From an uncultured Leucobacter sp. (GTDB taxonomy: Bacteria > Actinomycetota > Actinomycetes > Actinomycetales > Microbacteriaceae): a stretch of DNA of 8,766 nucleotides. Every line of letters starts with the position of its first letter. Within the stretch, counting starts at the first letter, position 1. The notes below the pieces were generated by a model. That model ran no database searches and was not told the DNA's origin. It worked only from the letters and a program-made list of their open reading frames with translations. Made by a program: the position numbers and the translations under genes. The stretch spans positions 1 through 8,766 of the forward strand of contig CALMSE010000067.1 of assembly GCA_937872275.1 (NCBI GenBank), read 5' to 3'. Below are positions 1 to 6,495 of this stretch, piece after piece.

Positions 1-137
1 GCGGCCAGGCTGGCGCGGGCGGATTCCACGCGTGCCTGGGCGGTCTGGCCGCCGGTCATGTACTGGTTGATCTGCGACTCGCTCAAGGCGCCGGAGGCTT
101 TCAGGGATTGGGCCCGCTCGGCGTTGGCGCGCGCCTC
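1..137 (-). other. Probable foreign or chimeric block: fragment of an efflux-pump membrane fusion protein
   Basis: Read on the minus strand, these bases encode an alanine- and glutamine-rich helix with the phrases AQSLKASGALSESQINQY and TAQARVESARASLA. In HlyD/AcrA-type periplasmic adaptor proteins of Gram-negative efflux pumps, the coiled-coil hairpin has this pattern (RA-x-x-L-x-x-x-GA-x-S-x-x-x-x-D/NQ, then QSAxARVxxARAxL). It has no place inside an iron alcohol dehydrogenase. Codons such as TTG, AAA, CAA and GAA cluster here and are scarce in the neighbouring genes. The switch falls within roughly positions 120-150, where alanine-rich coding sequence could provide a short shared stretch. 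Known: such adaptors are common in Proteobacteria. Inferred: a misassembly or chimeric read at the contig end. A genuine recombination event is possible but less likely. Confidence 0.6.
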
Positions 138-377
138 GGCGGCGGCGGCCTCGGCCTCGGCCGGGGCCGGGTTCACGTCGGCGAGCGCCGTTCCGACCAC
201 GAGCTCCTCGACGCACGCCGCCTCGATGATGGAGTCCAGCATGCCGAGTCGTGCGAGGCCGCGATCCGCGACCACCATCACCCGGGAGACCCCGAGCTCC
301 CCGAGCAGTCCCGCCGTGTCGGCGAGCGCGCCGAGCCGCGCGTGGATGCGCGTTCCGACGGAGAAGCCGGCGCTCAC
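1..377 (-). CDS. Iron-containing alcohol dehydrogenase, N-terminal fragment, running into a foreign-looking tail (partial)
   Basis: Residues 1-83 look like the N-terminal nucleotide-binding half of an iron-containing alcohol dehydrogenase or maleylacetate reductase. A glycine-containing start (FSVGTRIHARLGAL) is followed by a beta strand and turn, RVMVVADRGLARLGMLDSI, and then a DVNPAP segment where the family has its V-x-PNP motif. Such enzymes interconvert alcohols and aldehydes or ketones with NAD(P) in the cytoplasm. The family should next show a GGGS cofactor loop and later the iron-binding histidines. Neither appears: after about residue 83 the protein becomes an efflux-adaptor-like helix (see the entry at 1-137). 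The GTG start at 377 is chosen because it overlaps the hyuB stop by 4 bp (GTGA) and has GGAG about 7 nt upstream, implying translational coupling to hyuB. The true C-terminus is not in this window. The alcohol dehydrogenase identity is fairly secure; the full-length reading frame as written is probably not real. Confidence 0.7.
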   Translation of the reverse strand, partial: MSAGFSVGTRIHARLGALADTAGLLGELGVSRVMVVADRGLARLGMLDSIIEAACVEELVVGTALADVNPAPAEAEAAAAEARANAERAQSLKASGALSESQINQYMTGGQTAQARVESARASLA

Positions 378-2530
378 CGCAGCTCCACCGGAACCAGGTC
401 GGGTGCGCCGATGCGGCTCACGGCGGACCAGAGCAGCCGGCCGCTGGCCGGGCAGAGGTACTCGCGCAGTTCGAGGTCCTCGTGCAGCGCGATGTACGGG
501 CCGTGCTGCAGCGGGGGCACCACCCGGCGCACCGTGCCCTCGACCCAGTCGCCCGGACGCCCGAGCAGCGCGCCGGCGCGGGTGCGCACCTCGTCGCCGC
601 TCTGGAAGATGTCCGGGGTGAGCCAGACCGCGCCGTCGGGCGCGACCACGTCGGCGACCTGCTCCGCCCCCGCCACGCGCTCCGAGCGCAGCCCGGCCCG
701 CCGCGCCTCGGTGGCGGCCTCGTCGACCTCGGACCCCGCGAGGACCACGCCGTAGATGTCGTGCGCGGCCTCCGCGCTGACGTAGCCGTCGAGGACGTCG
801 GCAGCCACCTTCCGCGGGTCGCGGTCGAGCGGATCGCCGAAGCCGCCTCCGCCCTGGAAGCTGTAGGCGATCACGTCGCCGCGGGCGATGCCGAAGAACC
901 CGGGCTTGGCTCCGAAGTCCTCGGTCGCCCCGGGCCACGCCGCCAGGTCGTCGACCCCGGAGATCCGCCCCACGGGGCTCCGTCCGTCGGCGTGCAGCTT
1001 CGCGTTGCGGTTGCAGGAGCCCTCGAGCCCGCCGAAGAGGCCGAGGCTGTTGGGCACCTCGACCCCGTGGCCCACGATCATGCCGTGCAGGCCCTCGGTG
1101 TCGTGGGGCGTGAGCGCGAGTCCCACGGTCGCGCCCCCGCGCTGGCGGCCCGGGCCGCCGGTGTCGGCGATGATGCTGCGGTAGAGGAAGAGGATCGGGC
1201 CCGCCGCCTCGTGCGACTCGACGTTGGTGATCGCCGGCCGCGGCACGCAGAAGTCGCCCGAGCCGTTCAGACCGTCGTGGTCGTCGTACGCGCCGCCGCC
1301 GCCGGCGGTCGAGTCGAGCAGGAAGTTGCCGTAGGGCGTGCCGTCGCGGTTCAGCCCGTTGATCACGAAAGCGCTCATCGAGCCCTTGGTGACCGCGGTC
1401 GCGTCGGGCAGCGTCTCGGGCGAGGTCGCGGCCAGCCGCGAGAGCGCCTGGAGGGCCACGTTCGTCACGACCCAGGTGGCCGAGATCGTCGCCGCCGAGA
1501 CCGGGGCGGGGAAGGTCGCGTTGCACACGATCCCCTCCGGCGCCTCGATCTCGATCACCTTCAGCAGGCCCTCGTTCCAGCGCAGCGTCGGTGCGAGCGT
1601 CGGCAGCAGCGCGGCGAAGACGCCGGCGAGCATGCCCGACCAGGTGCAGTTGATGAAGCCGGGGGCCTGCTCGCTCGAGCCCGTGAAGTCGAAGACCAGG
1701 CGGTCGCCCGTCTTGCGCACCTCGACCTTGAAGTCGTAGAGCTTGTTCGTGTGGCCGTCGTGCTCGATGAAGTCCTGACCGCGGTAGACGCCGTCGGGGA
1801 GCCCGCGCAGCCGATCCCGCAGCTGCTCCTCCGAGTGCTCGATCTCGAGCCGCATCACGCGCTGCACCTCCTCCAGCCCGTAGCGGTCGAACAGCTCGAT
1901 GAGCCGGCGGCCGGCCACGTTGTTCGCCGCGATCATGGCCTTGAGGTCGAGGCCGACCGCGAGCGGCATCCGCGTCATGCCGAGCACCATGTCCCAGATG
2001 TCGCCGCGGATCTCGCCGCCCTCGACGATCCGCACCCCGCTCATGAGCACGGCCTCCTGCTGCACCATCGTCGCGCCGATGCCCCACGAGCCGAAGTTCA
2101 GGCCGCCCATGTCGATCTGGTGCGCGCAGCAGCCGACCCAGGCCACCCGCTCGCCGCCGGAGAAGACGGGGGCGACGATCGACACGTCCTGCTGGTGCAG
2201 CGCGCCCTTGTAGGGATTGTTCAGGATGAACATGTCGCCCTCGCGGATGCCGGGGTCGTCCGAGCAGTCGGCGACGATGTTGCGCACGACGCTCGCCATC
2301 GACCCCGAGTGGAAGAGCACCTGCGGGCCCATCGTGACGATCTCGCCGTCTGCGAGGTAGGTGCCGACGTTGAAGTCGGTGGCGTCGGTGACGACCGGCG
2401 ATCCCGAGACCGCCTTCAGCGTGATCGCCTGCTCCTCGGTGATGGCGGTGAGCCGGTTGCGCACGACCTCGAAGGTGATCGGATCCATGGCCGGCGTCGC
2501 GGGGCTGTGCTCATGCGTGGTGGTGTTCAT
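374..2530 (-). CDS. hyuB: Hydantoinase B/oxoprolinase-family subunit with acetone carboxylase gamma-like C-terminal extension
   Basis: This 718-residue protein is the B (alpha-type) subunit of a HyuA/HyuB enzyme. Family members include N-methylhydantoinase, 5-oxoprolinase, caprolactamase and acetone or acetophenone carboxylase, all using ATP to activate a carbonyl substrate. Visible hallmarks are the N-terminal MDPITFEVVRNRL (15-27), NNPYKGALHQQDV (104-116, the family's N-D/N-PY-x-GG-x-H-x-x-D region), AHQIDMGG (136-143), PGRQRGG (460-466) and the glycine-rich GGGGFGDPLDRDP (560-572). Family proteins commonly end soon after this last motif, near residue 597. Here about 120 more residues follow, including LREYLCPASGRLL (688-700), which resembles the end of acetone carboxylase gamma subunits. 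The ATG at 2530 is chosen over the longer open frame because of a strong ribosome site at 2539-2546 and a 17-nt gap after hyuA. It overlaps the next gene by 4 bp. The family is certain; hydrolase versus carboxylase is open. Confidence 0.93.
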   Translation of the reverse strand: MNTTTHEHSPATPAMDPITFEVVRNRLTAITEEQAITLKAVSGSPVVTDATDFNVGTYLADGEIVTMGPQVLFHSGSMASVVRNIVADCSDDPGIREGDMFILNNPYKGALHQQDVSIVAPVFSGGERVAWVGCCAHQIDMGGLNFGSWGIGATMVQQEAVLMSGVRIVEGGEIRGDIWDMVLGMTRMPLAVGLDLKAMIAANNVAGRRLIELFDRYGLEEVQRVMRLEIEHSEEQLRDRLRGLPDGVYRGQDFIEHDGHTNKLYDFKVEVRKTGDRLVFDFTGSSEQAPGFINCTWSGMLAGVFAALLPTLAPTLRWNEGLLKVIEIEAPEGIVCNATFPAPVSAATISATWVVTNVALQALSRLAATSPETLPDATAVTKGSMSAFVINGLNRDGTPYGNFLLDSTAGGGGAYDDHDGLNGSGDFCVPRPAITNVESHEAAGPILFLYRSIIADTGGPGRQRGGATVGLALTPHDTEGLHGMIVGHGVEVPNSLGLFGGLEGSCNRNAKLHADGRSPVGRISGVDDLAAWPGATEDFGAKPGFFGIARGDVIAYSFQGGGGFGDPLDRDPRKVAADVLDGYVSAEAAHDIYGVVLAGSEVDEAATEARRAGLRSERVAGAEQVADVVAPDGAVWLTPDIFQSGDEVRTRAGALLGRPGDWVEGTVRRVVPPLQHGPYIALHEDLELREYLCPASGRLLWSAVSRIGAPDLVPVELR

Positions 2531-2538
2531 GATTGGTG

Positions 2539-2546
2539 ACCTCCCT
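2539..2546 (-). promoter_or_regulatory. Ribosome binding site of hyuB
   Basis: AGGGAGGT on the minus strand lies eight bases before the ATG at 2530, inside the 17-nt gap between hyuA and hyuB. It decides the hyuB start, since the reading frame stays open for a further 150 bases upstream into hyuA. Confidence 0.8.
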
Positions 2547-2547
2547 G

Positions 2548-4677
2548 TCACGCGGTGGGGGTGATGACGAGGTTGCCGATGGCGTCGAGGGCGACCTGCT
2601 GGCCGCTCGCCACGTACACGGTGGTGGTGGGGTGCTCGATGACGGCGGGACCGGCGATCGTCTCGGGGCCGAGCCGATCCCACTCGGCGACGACCGCGTC
2701 GAACCAGGCGCCCGCGACGACGTCGTAGACCTGGCGGCTGCTCGGCCGGTGGGACTCGCCGCTCGGCGCGATGGCGGCGAAGCTCGGCTTGGGGGTGCGG
2801 CCGATGCCCGAGACGCGGAATGCCGTGATCTCGAGCCCGGCCTCGCGGAAGCCCGCGCCGTGGCCGTAGGTGTCCTCGTAGATCTCCTCGAACAGCGCGA
2901 CGAGCCTCGAGACAGCGGCCCGGTCCCCCAGCTCCTCCTGCACCGGCACGATGAGCTCGTGCGTCTGCATGCGGTACCGCATGTCGATCGAGCGGTCGAT
3001 GACCACGTCCTCGGGCTTCACGCCGTCGCGCGCGAGCTGCTCCCGCGCGGCGGCCTCGAGCTCGGCGAACACCTCGCGCAGCGCGGCGGGGTCGAACTCG
3101 GAGGCGGGATCGGTGTTGCCCGGGGAGGACTTGAACGAGACCGAGCGCTCCGCGCTGTGCAGGATGTCGGCGGCGAGCGCACCGTAGGCCGAGTGCGCCA
3201 TCGAGGTCGCGGGGACGAGGATCGTGCCCACCCCGAGGTCGGCCCCGAAGCCGGCGCAGTGCATGGGGCCCGCGCCGCCGTAGGCGTAGATCACGAAGTC
3301 GCGGGGGTCGTGGCCGTGGCCGACGGTGAGCTCGCGCAGCGTGTCGGCCATGCGGGCGTCGACGATCCGCTTGATGCCGGCCGCGGCCTCGATGACCGAG
3401 AGGCCCAGGGGCTCGGCGATCTGGGTGCGGATCGCCTCCTCGGCTCCCGCCTTGTCGAGGTTCATGCGCCCGCCGAGGAAGACCTCGGGGTCGATCACGC
3501 CGAGCACGACGTCGGCGTCGGTCACGGTGACCTGCGTGCCGCCGCGCCGGTAGCAGACCGGGCCCGGGAAGGCTCCGGCGCTCCGGGGACCGACGCGCAG
3601 CTCTCCCGCGACGACCTCGGCGATGGATCCGCCGCCTGCGCCGATCGCGGTGATGTTCACCATCGGCACCGCCACATGGTACTGGGCGACCTCGGTCACC
3701 TGGGAGACCACGGGCCGATCCGCCACGACGAGCCCCACGTCGAAGCTGGTGCCGCCCATGTCGGTGGTGATCACGTTCTCGTGTCCGAGCTCCTGGGCCA
3801 GGAAGTGCGAGCCGAGCACGCCGCCGGTCGGGCCGGAGGCGAGCAGCAGCACCGCGCGTTCGGCCGCGTCGTGCGCGCTCATCACGCCGCCGATGGAGTT
3901 CAGCACGCTGAAACGGCCCCTGAGCCCCGCCTCGCGCAGCGTCCGCTCGAGGCGCTCGAGGTAGCGCTCCACCGTCGGTCCGAGGTAGGAGTTGAGCACG
4001 GTGGTGGCCGTGCGCTCGTACTCGCCGAGGATCGGGTTCACCTCGTGCGAGAGGCTCACGTACGCCTCGGAACCGACCTCCTCGCGGATGATCTCGGCGA
4101 TGCGGCGCTCGTGCGCCGGGTTGCGGAACGACCAGAGCAGGCTCACGGCGTAGGCCTCGGCGCCTCCGTCGCGCAGGCGCCGCACCTCGCGCCGCGCGGC
4201 CTCCTCGCCGAGCTCCAGCAGCACCTTCCCGGCCTGGTCGACCCGCTCCGGCACCTCGGCGATGAGGCGCCGCGGCACGAGGGGATCGGGATAGCTGCGC
4301 TGGCTGAAACGGCCGAGCAGCTCGTTCGGCATGCCCGCCGTGAACCCCATCAGCCGCTGCACGAGGATCGTGTCGCCGAAGCCCCGGGTCGTCAGCAGCC
4401 CGGTCGTGGTGCCGCGGCGCTCGATGAGCGCGTTCGTCGCCTGCGTGGTGCCGTGCCCGAAGCTGACCACCCGGCCGAGCATCTCGGAGAGGGTCTCGCC
4501 GCGCTCATCGGCGATCAGGGTCAGCGCCGCGAGCACCCCCTCCTCGAGCGCCTGGGGGGTCGTCGGAGCCTTGTCGGTGACGACCCGGCCGGCCCCGTCC
4601 ATGACGACGACGTCGGTGAAGGTGCCGCCCGTGTCCACTCCGACGTAGAGCTCGTCGGCTGCGGTGCTATCGGTCAT
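2548..4677 (-). CDS. hyuA: Hydantoinase A/oxoprolinase-family ATP-binding subunit
   Basis: This 709-residue protein is the ATP-binding A (beta-type) partner of the following hyuB. It belongs to the sugar kinase/Hsp70/actin fold families and phosphorylates or otherwise activates the carbonyl substrate. N-terminal Hydant_A_N region: VGVDTGGTFTDVVV (12-25) is the phosphate loop, and FGHGTTQATNALIERRG (73-89) follows. Central hydantoinase A domain: TTDMGGTSFDVGLV (304-317) is the second phosphate loop, then IGAGGGSIAEV (345-355), GPRSAGAFPGPVCY (363-376), VTDADVVLG (385-393) and YAYGGAGPMHC (464-474). A C-terminal beta-rich domain starts near 510, with DRSIDMRYRMQTHEL (561-575) and GPAVIEHPTTTVYVASGQ (676-693). 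Length is normal for the family and no motif is missing. The ATG at 4677 has AAGGAG eight bases upstream. It is the first gene of the operon hyuA-hyuB-alcohol dehydrogenase, divergent from an IclR regulator. Substrate is unknown. Confidence 0.95.
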   Translation of the reverse strand: MTDSTAADELYVGVDTGGTFTDVVVMDGAGRVVTDKAPTTPQALEEGVLAALTLIADERGETLSEMLGRVVSFGHGTTQATNALIERRGTTTGLLTTRGFGDTILVQRLMGFTAGMPNELLGRFSQRSYPDPLVPRRLIAEVPERVDQAGKVLLELGEEAARREVRRLRDGGAEAYAVSLLWSFRNPAHERRIAEIIREEVGSEAYVSLSHEVNPILGEYERTATTVLNSYLGPTVERYLERLERTLREAGLRGRFSVLNSIGGVMSAHDAAERAVLLLASGPTGGVLGSHFLAQELGHENVITTDMGGTSFDVGLVVADRPVVSQVTEVAQYHVAVPMVNITAIGAGGGSIAEVVAGELRVGPRSAGAFPGPVCYRRGGTQVTVTDADVVLGVIDPEVFLGGRMNLDKAGAEEAIRTQIAEPLGLSVIEAAAGIKRIVDARMADTLRELTVGHGHDPRDFVIYAYGGAGPMHCAGFGADLGVGTILVPATSMAHSAYGALAADILHSAERSVSFKSSPGNTDPASEFDPAALREVFAELEAAAREQLARDGVKPEDVVIDRSIDMRYRMQTHELIVPVQEELGDRAAVSRLVALFEEIYEDTYGHGAGFREAGLEITAFRVSGIGRTPKPSFAAIAPSGESHRPSSRQVYDVVAGAWFDAVVAEWDRLGPETIAGPAVIEHPTTTVYVASGQQVALDAIGNLVITPTA

Positions 4678-4685
4678 CTGAATCT

Positions 4686-4691
4686 CTCCTT
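4686..4691 (-). promoter_or_regulatory. Ribosome binding site of hyuA
   Basis: AAGGAG on the minus strand, eight bases before the ATG at 4677. An ATG further upstream in the leader (complement of 4710-4712) lies out of frame with hyuA and lacks such a site, so 4677 is the supported start. Confidence 0.75.
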
Positions 4692-4736
4692 CGAGGCCTC
4701 GCTGACAGCATGATGATGACTTCGACTCTTCCTTTG

Positions 4737-4763
4737 CAGAATTAGTTAGGCAATAATCTTCTG
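4737..4763. promoter_or_regulatory. Imperfect dyad in the divergent promoter region, candidate IclR operator
   Basis: Outer arms CAGAA (4737-4741) and TTCTG (4759-4763) are perfect inverted repeats. Allowing a 2-nt gap, symmetry continues inward (TTA and TAA, then TTAGTT against AATAAT). The element sits in the AT-richest stretch of the window, between hyuA and the plus-strand IclR gene, and covers the proposed -10 box of that regulator. IclR proteins typically bind imperfect palindromes in divergent intergenic regions, so this site could serve autoregulation and control of hyuAB. The operator role is inference. Confidence 0.35.
4754..4759 (+). promoter_or_regulatory. Candidate -10 box giving a leaderless IclR transcript
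   Basis: TAATCT matches the actinobacterial TANNNT -10 pattern and is followed by six bases (TCTGGC) and then directly by the GTG start at 4766. Transcription would therefore begin at or next to the start codon. No Shine-Dalgarno sequence precedes this GTG, which fits a leaderless mRNA. The -35 region is weak (TTTGC around 4733-4737, spacing shorter than ideal). Confidence 0.4.
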
Positions 4764-4765
4764 GC

Positions 4766-5563
4766 GTGAAGAAAAAACTGCTGCAACAGAAACCGCCCTA
4801 CCCGATCGAGTCGGTCGACAACGCGCTCCGGCTGCTCCAGTTGCTCCGCGACGGCGGCAGCATCAGGCTCACCGACGCCGCGGAGGAGTTGCAGATCGCG
4901 CCGTCGACCGTGCACCGCCTGATGGCGATGCTCATCTACCGGGGCTTCGCGCTGCAGGACGACAGCCGCCGCTACGTCGCGGGCCCGGCGCTCGGCATGC
5001 GGGCCGTGGGCGCCCCCTGGCTGCACGCCCTGCGGCGGGAGGCGCAGGAGCCGATGGAGATCCTCTCCTCCCAGCTCGACGAGACCGTGAACCTCGTGAT
5101 GCGCGTCGGCGTGAACATCCGCTTCCTCAGCACGGTCGAGGCGACGAGAACCCTGCGCATCGGGGATCGGAGCGGCACGGTGATGCCCGCGATCGGCGCC
5201 TCGAGCGGCAAGGCGATGCTGGCCTTCGAGCCCGAGGAGCGACTGGAGAACCTCTACCGTGGCCGCGCCGCGCAGCTCGCGGGGAACGCCCTCGACGAGG
5301 GGCAGTTCGCGCGCCTCGTGCGCGAACTCGACGGCGCGCGCACCCTCGGCTATGCGCTCAGCCGCGAGGAGACCGAGATGGGCGTCGGCGCCGTCGGGGT
5401 CGCGGTGCTCGGCCCGCAGGGCCGGCCGGTGGCGGGACTGTCGATCGCGACGCCCATCGGCCGCCTGGACTCGCTGCTGGAGCCCGGGCGGCTGGCGCTG
5501 CTGTACCACTGCCGCGATGAGATCGCCGCCGTCGTGGCCTCGCTCCAGCCCGACCTCCATTGA
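4766..5563 (+). CDS. IclR-family transcriptional regulator, divergent from hyuAB
   Basis: A 265-residue IclR-type regulator. The N-terminal winged helix-turn-helix spans about residues 14-75, with LTDAAEELQIAPSTVHRLMA (35-54) as helix-turn-helix and the YRGF...DDSRRYVAGPAL wing after it. The C-terminal effector-binding domain begins near residue 90 and includes PAIGASSGKAMLAF (141-154), the conserved G-A-S-x-G-K-A-x-L-A stretch, and GALS-type strands near GYALSREETEMGVGAVGVAV (195-214). Such proteins are dimers or tetramers that bind small aromatic or aliphatic acids. The GTG at 4766 is the first possible start after an in-frame TAA at 4754-4756, and no alternative start before the HTH is convincing. 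It has a lysine-rich N-terminus (MKKKLLQQK) and no ribosome site. Its divergent placement, 88 bp from hyuA, makes it the likely regulator of the hyuAB operon. It converges with the next IclR gene, 18 bp apart. Confidence 0.93.
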   Translation: MKKKLLQQKPPYPIESVDNALRLLQLLRDGGSIRLTDAAEELQIAPSTVHRLMAMLIYRGFALQDDSRRYVAGPALGMRAVGAPWLHALRREAQEPMEILSSQLDETVNLVMRVGVNIRFLSTVEATRTLRIGDRSGTVMPAIGASSGKAMLAFEPEERLENLYRGRAAQLAGNALDEGQFARLVRELDGARTLGYALSREETEMGVGAVGVAVLGPQGRPVAGLSIATPIGRLDSLLEPGRLALLYHCRDEIAAVVASLQPDLH

Positions 5564-5581
5564 TCCCGCCCGCCGCCGCGA

Positions 5582-6355
5582 TCACGGCTCCCGGGTCGCC
5601 GCGTGGATCTCGCGCACCGACTGCAGCACCAGCGCGCTCAGGCGGCGCAGGTCGGCCCGGTCCAGATGCGCCACGATGCCGACGGCCGCGGGCGGCAACC
5701 CCGGCACCTCGGGCAGCGCCGCCGCGACCGAGACGTTGCCGAGCGTCATCTCCTCGCGGGTGCTCGCGTAGCCGCGGGTGCGCGTGAGCGCGAGCTCGGC
5801 CCGCAGCTCCTCCTCGTCGACGATCGTGTGCACGGTCTCGAGCTCTCGCGGCGCCGCGAGGTACCGGCTCAGCCACGCCTCGTCGCGGGCCGCGAGCAGC
5901 GCCCGCCCCACCCCCGTCGCGTGCAGGGGCCCCCGCCCGCCGGCGCGGCTCACGGTGGGGATCGACTGCCGGCCCGTCACCCGGCCCACGTAGAGCACGG
6001 ACGCGCGCTCCGGCGCCTCGCCGTCGAGCACCGCGAGGTGCACGTTCTCGCCCGTGGCCTCGTAGAGCTGCACGAGATGAGGGATCGCACGCTCGCGCAG
6101 CCGGAGCGACATGGGCGAGAGCTCCCCGAGCTCCCAGAGGCGCGGACCCACCGCGTAGCGGTGATCGGGCACCCGCACGAGCAGGCCGTGCCGCAGCATC
6201 GTGCCGATCAGCCGGTGCAGCGTCGAGGGGGCGAGACCCGTGCGCTCGCCCAGCTCGGCGGCGCTCAGCGTGGGGTCGTCCTCGGTGAAGCACCCGAGCA
6301 CGCCGAGGGCGCGGTCGAGCACGCCCCCGCTTCCGCCGGTCTCGCCTGCGCCCAC
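5582..6355 (-). CDS. IclR-family transcriptional regulator, downstream of the aldehyde dehydrogenase
   Basis: A 257-residue second IclR regulator. The helix-turn-helix domain covers about residues 10-75: VLDRALGVLGCF opens it, and LSAAELGERTGLAPSTLHRL (30-49) is the HTH, followed by the wing RVPDHRYAVGPRLWELG (61-77). The effector domain carries RGPLHATGVGRALLA (141-155), matching the family's PxHAT-x-x-G-x-A-x-LA motif more closely than its neighbour does, and RTRGYASTREEMTLGNVSVA (192-211). GTG at 6355 is the start because GGAGGGG precedes it by five bases. It reads in the same direction as the aldehyde dehydrogenase operon and begins about 120 bp after its end. It may be read through from that operon or driven from the repeat-rich gap. 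Sequence divergence from the other IclR, especially in the recognition helix surroundings, argues against a recent duplication. Confidence 0.93.
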   Translation of the reverse strand: MGAGETGGSGGVLDRALGVLGCFTEDDPTLSAAELGERTGLAPSTLHRLIGTMLRHGLLVRVPDHRYAVGPRLWELGELSPMSLRLRERAIPHLVQLYEATGENVHLAVLDGEAPERASVLYVGRVTGRQSIPTVSRAGGRGPLHATGVGRALLAARDEAWLSRYLAAPRELETVHTIVDEEELRAELALTRTRGYASTREEMTLGNVSVAAALPEVPGLPPAAVGIVAHLDRADLRRLSALVLQSVREIHAATREP

Positions 6356-6360
6356 GTCGT

Positions 6361-6367
6361 CCCCTCC
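6361..6367 (-). promoter_or_regulatory. Ribosome binding site of the minus-strand IclR gene
   Basis: GGAGGGG on the minus strand, five bases before the GTG at 6355. It supports that GTG as the true start; no ATG is available nearby. Confidence 0.7.
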
Positions 6368-6393
6368 GCCGCTTCACACCGAGGGTACCCGCT

Positions 6394-6495
6394 CCGGGGC
6401 CGGAATCGTCTCCGAGGCCGCAATCGGCCCCGAGCCGCGATGGGCGTCGAGGCGGAATCGGCGCCGGGGCCGCGATCAGCGCCGGGGCCGGCGAT
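6394..6495. repeat. Degenerate 17-19 bp GC-rich tandem repeat, about six copies
   Basis: The ATC/ATG trinucleotide recurs at 6405, 6423, 6440, 6457, 6475 and 6494, spaced 18, 17, 17, 18 and 19 bases. Each is embedded in a loose GGGGCCGCGATC-like unit. The last two units share an exact 12-mer (GCGCCGGGGCCG) at 6461-6472 and 6479-6490. The array fills most of the gap between the aldehyde dehydrogenase and the minus-strand IclR gene and runs into the last codons of the dehydrogenase, including its stop. It is not a clean hairpin followed by T's, so I do not call it a terminator. Function is unknown. Confidence 0.5.

Noticed and set aside
251..2539. Long plus-strand open frame (762 codons) opposite hyuB
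   Set aside because: It lies antisense to a clear HyuB protein. Its translation is rich in Arg, His, Val, Asp and Ala with no recognisable motif, as expected for the antisense frame of a high-GC gene.
2531..2683. Upstream extension of hyuB to 2683
   Set aside because: It would overlap hyuA by over 130 bases and its peptide is arginine-rich and unlike the family N-terminus. The strong ribosome site supports 2530.
2533..4713. Long plus-strand open frame (726 codons) opposite hyuA
   Set aside because: Same artefact: it mirrors a well-supported HyuA with all its motifs, and its own composition is low-complexity D/H/A/R/V/G.
4678..4765. A defined sigma70 promoter for hyuA on the minus strand
   Set aside because: TTGCCT and several TA-rich hexamers are present, but no -35/-10 pair has acceptable sequence and spacing together, so I do not place one.
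5564..5600. Shared bidirectional terminator between the convergent IclR genes
   Set aside because: The 18-bp gap and the adjacent codons hold no convincing stem-loop or T-run on either strand.
6360..6480. Rho-independent terminator after the aldehyde dehydrogenase
   Set aside because: The GC-rich sequence could pair in several ways but shows direct repeats rather than one stable hairpin, and has no T-run on the minus strand.
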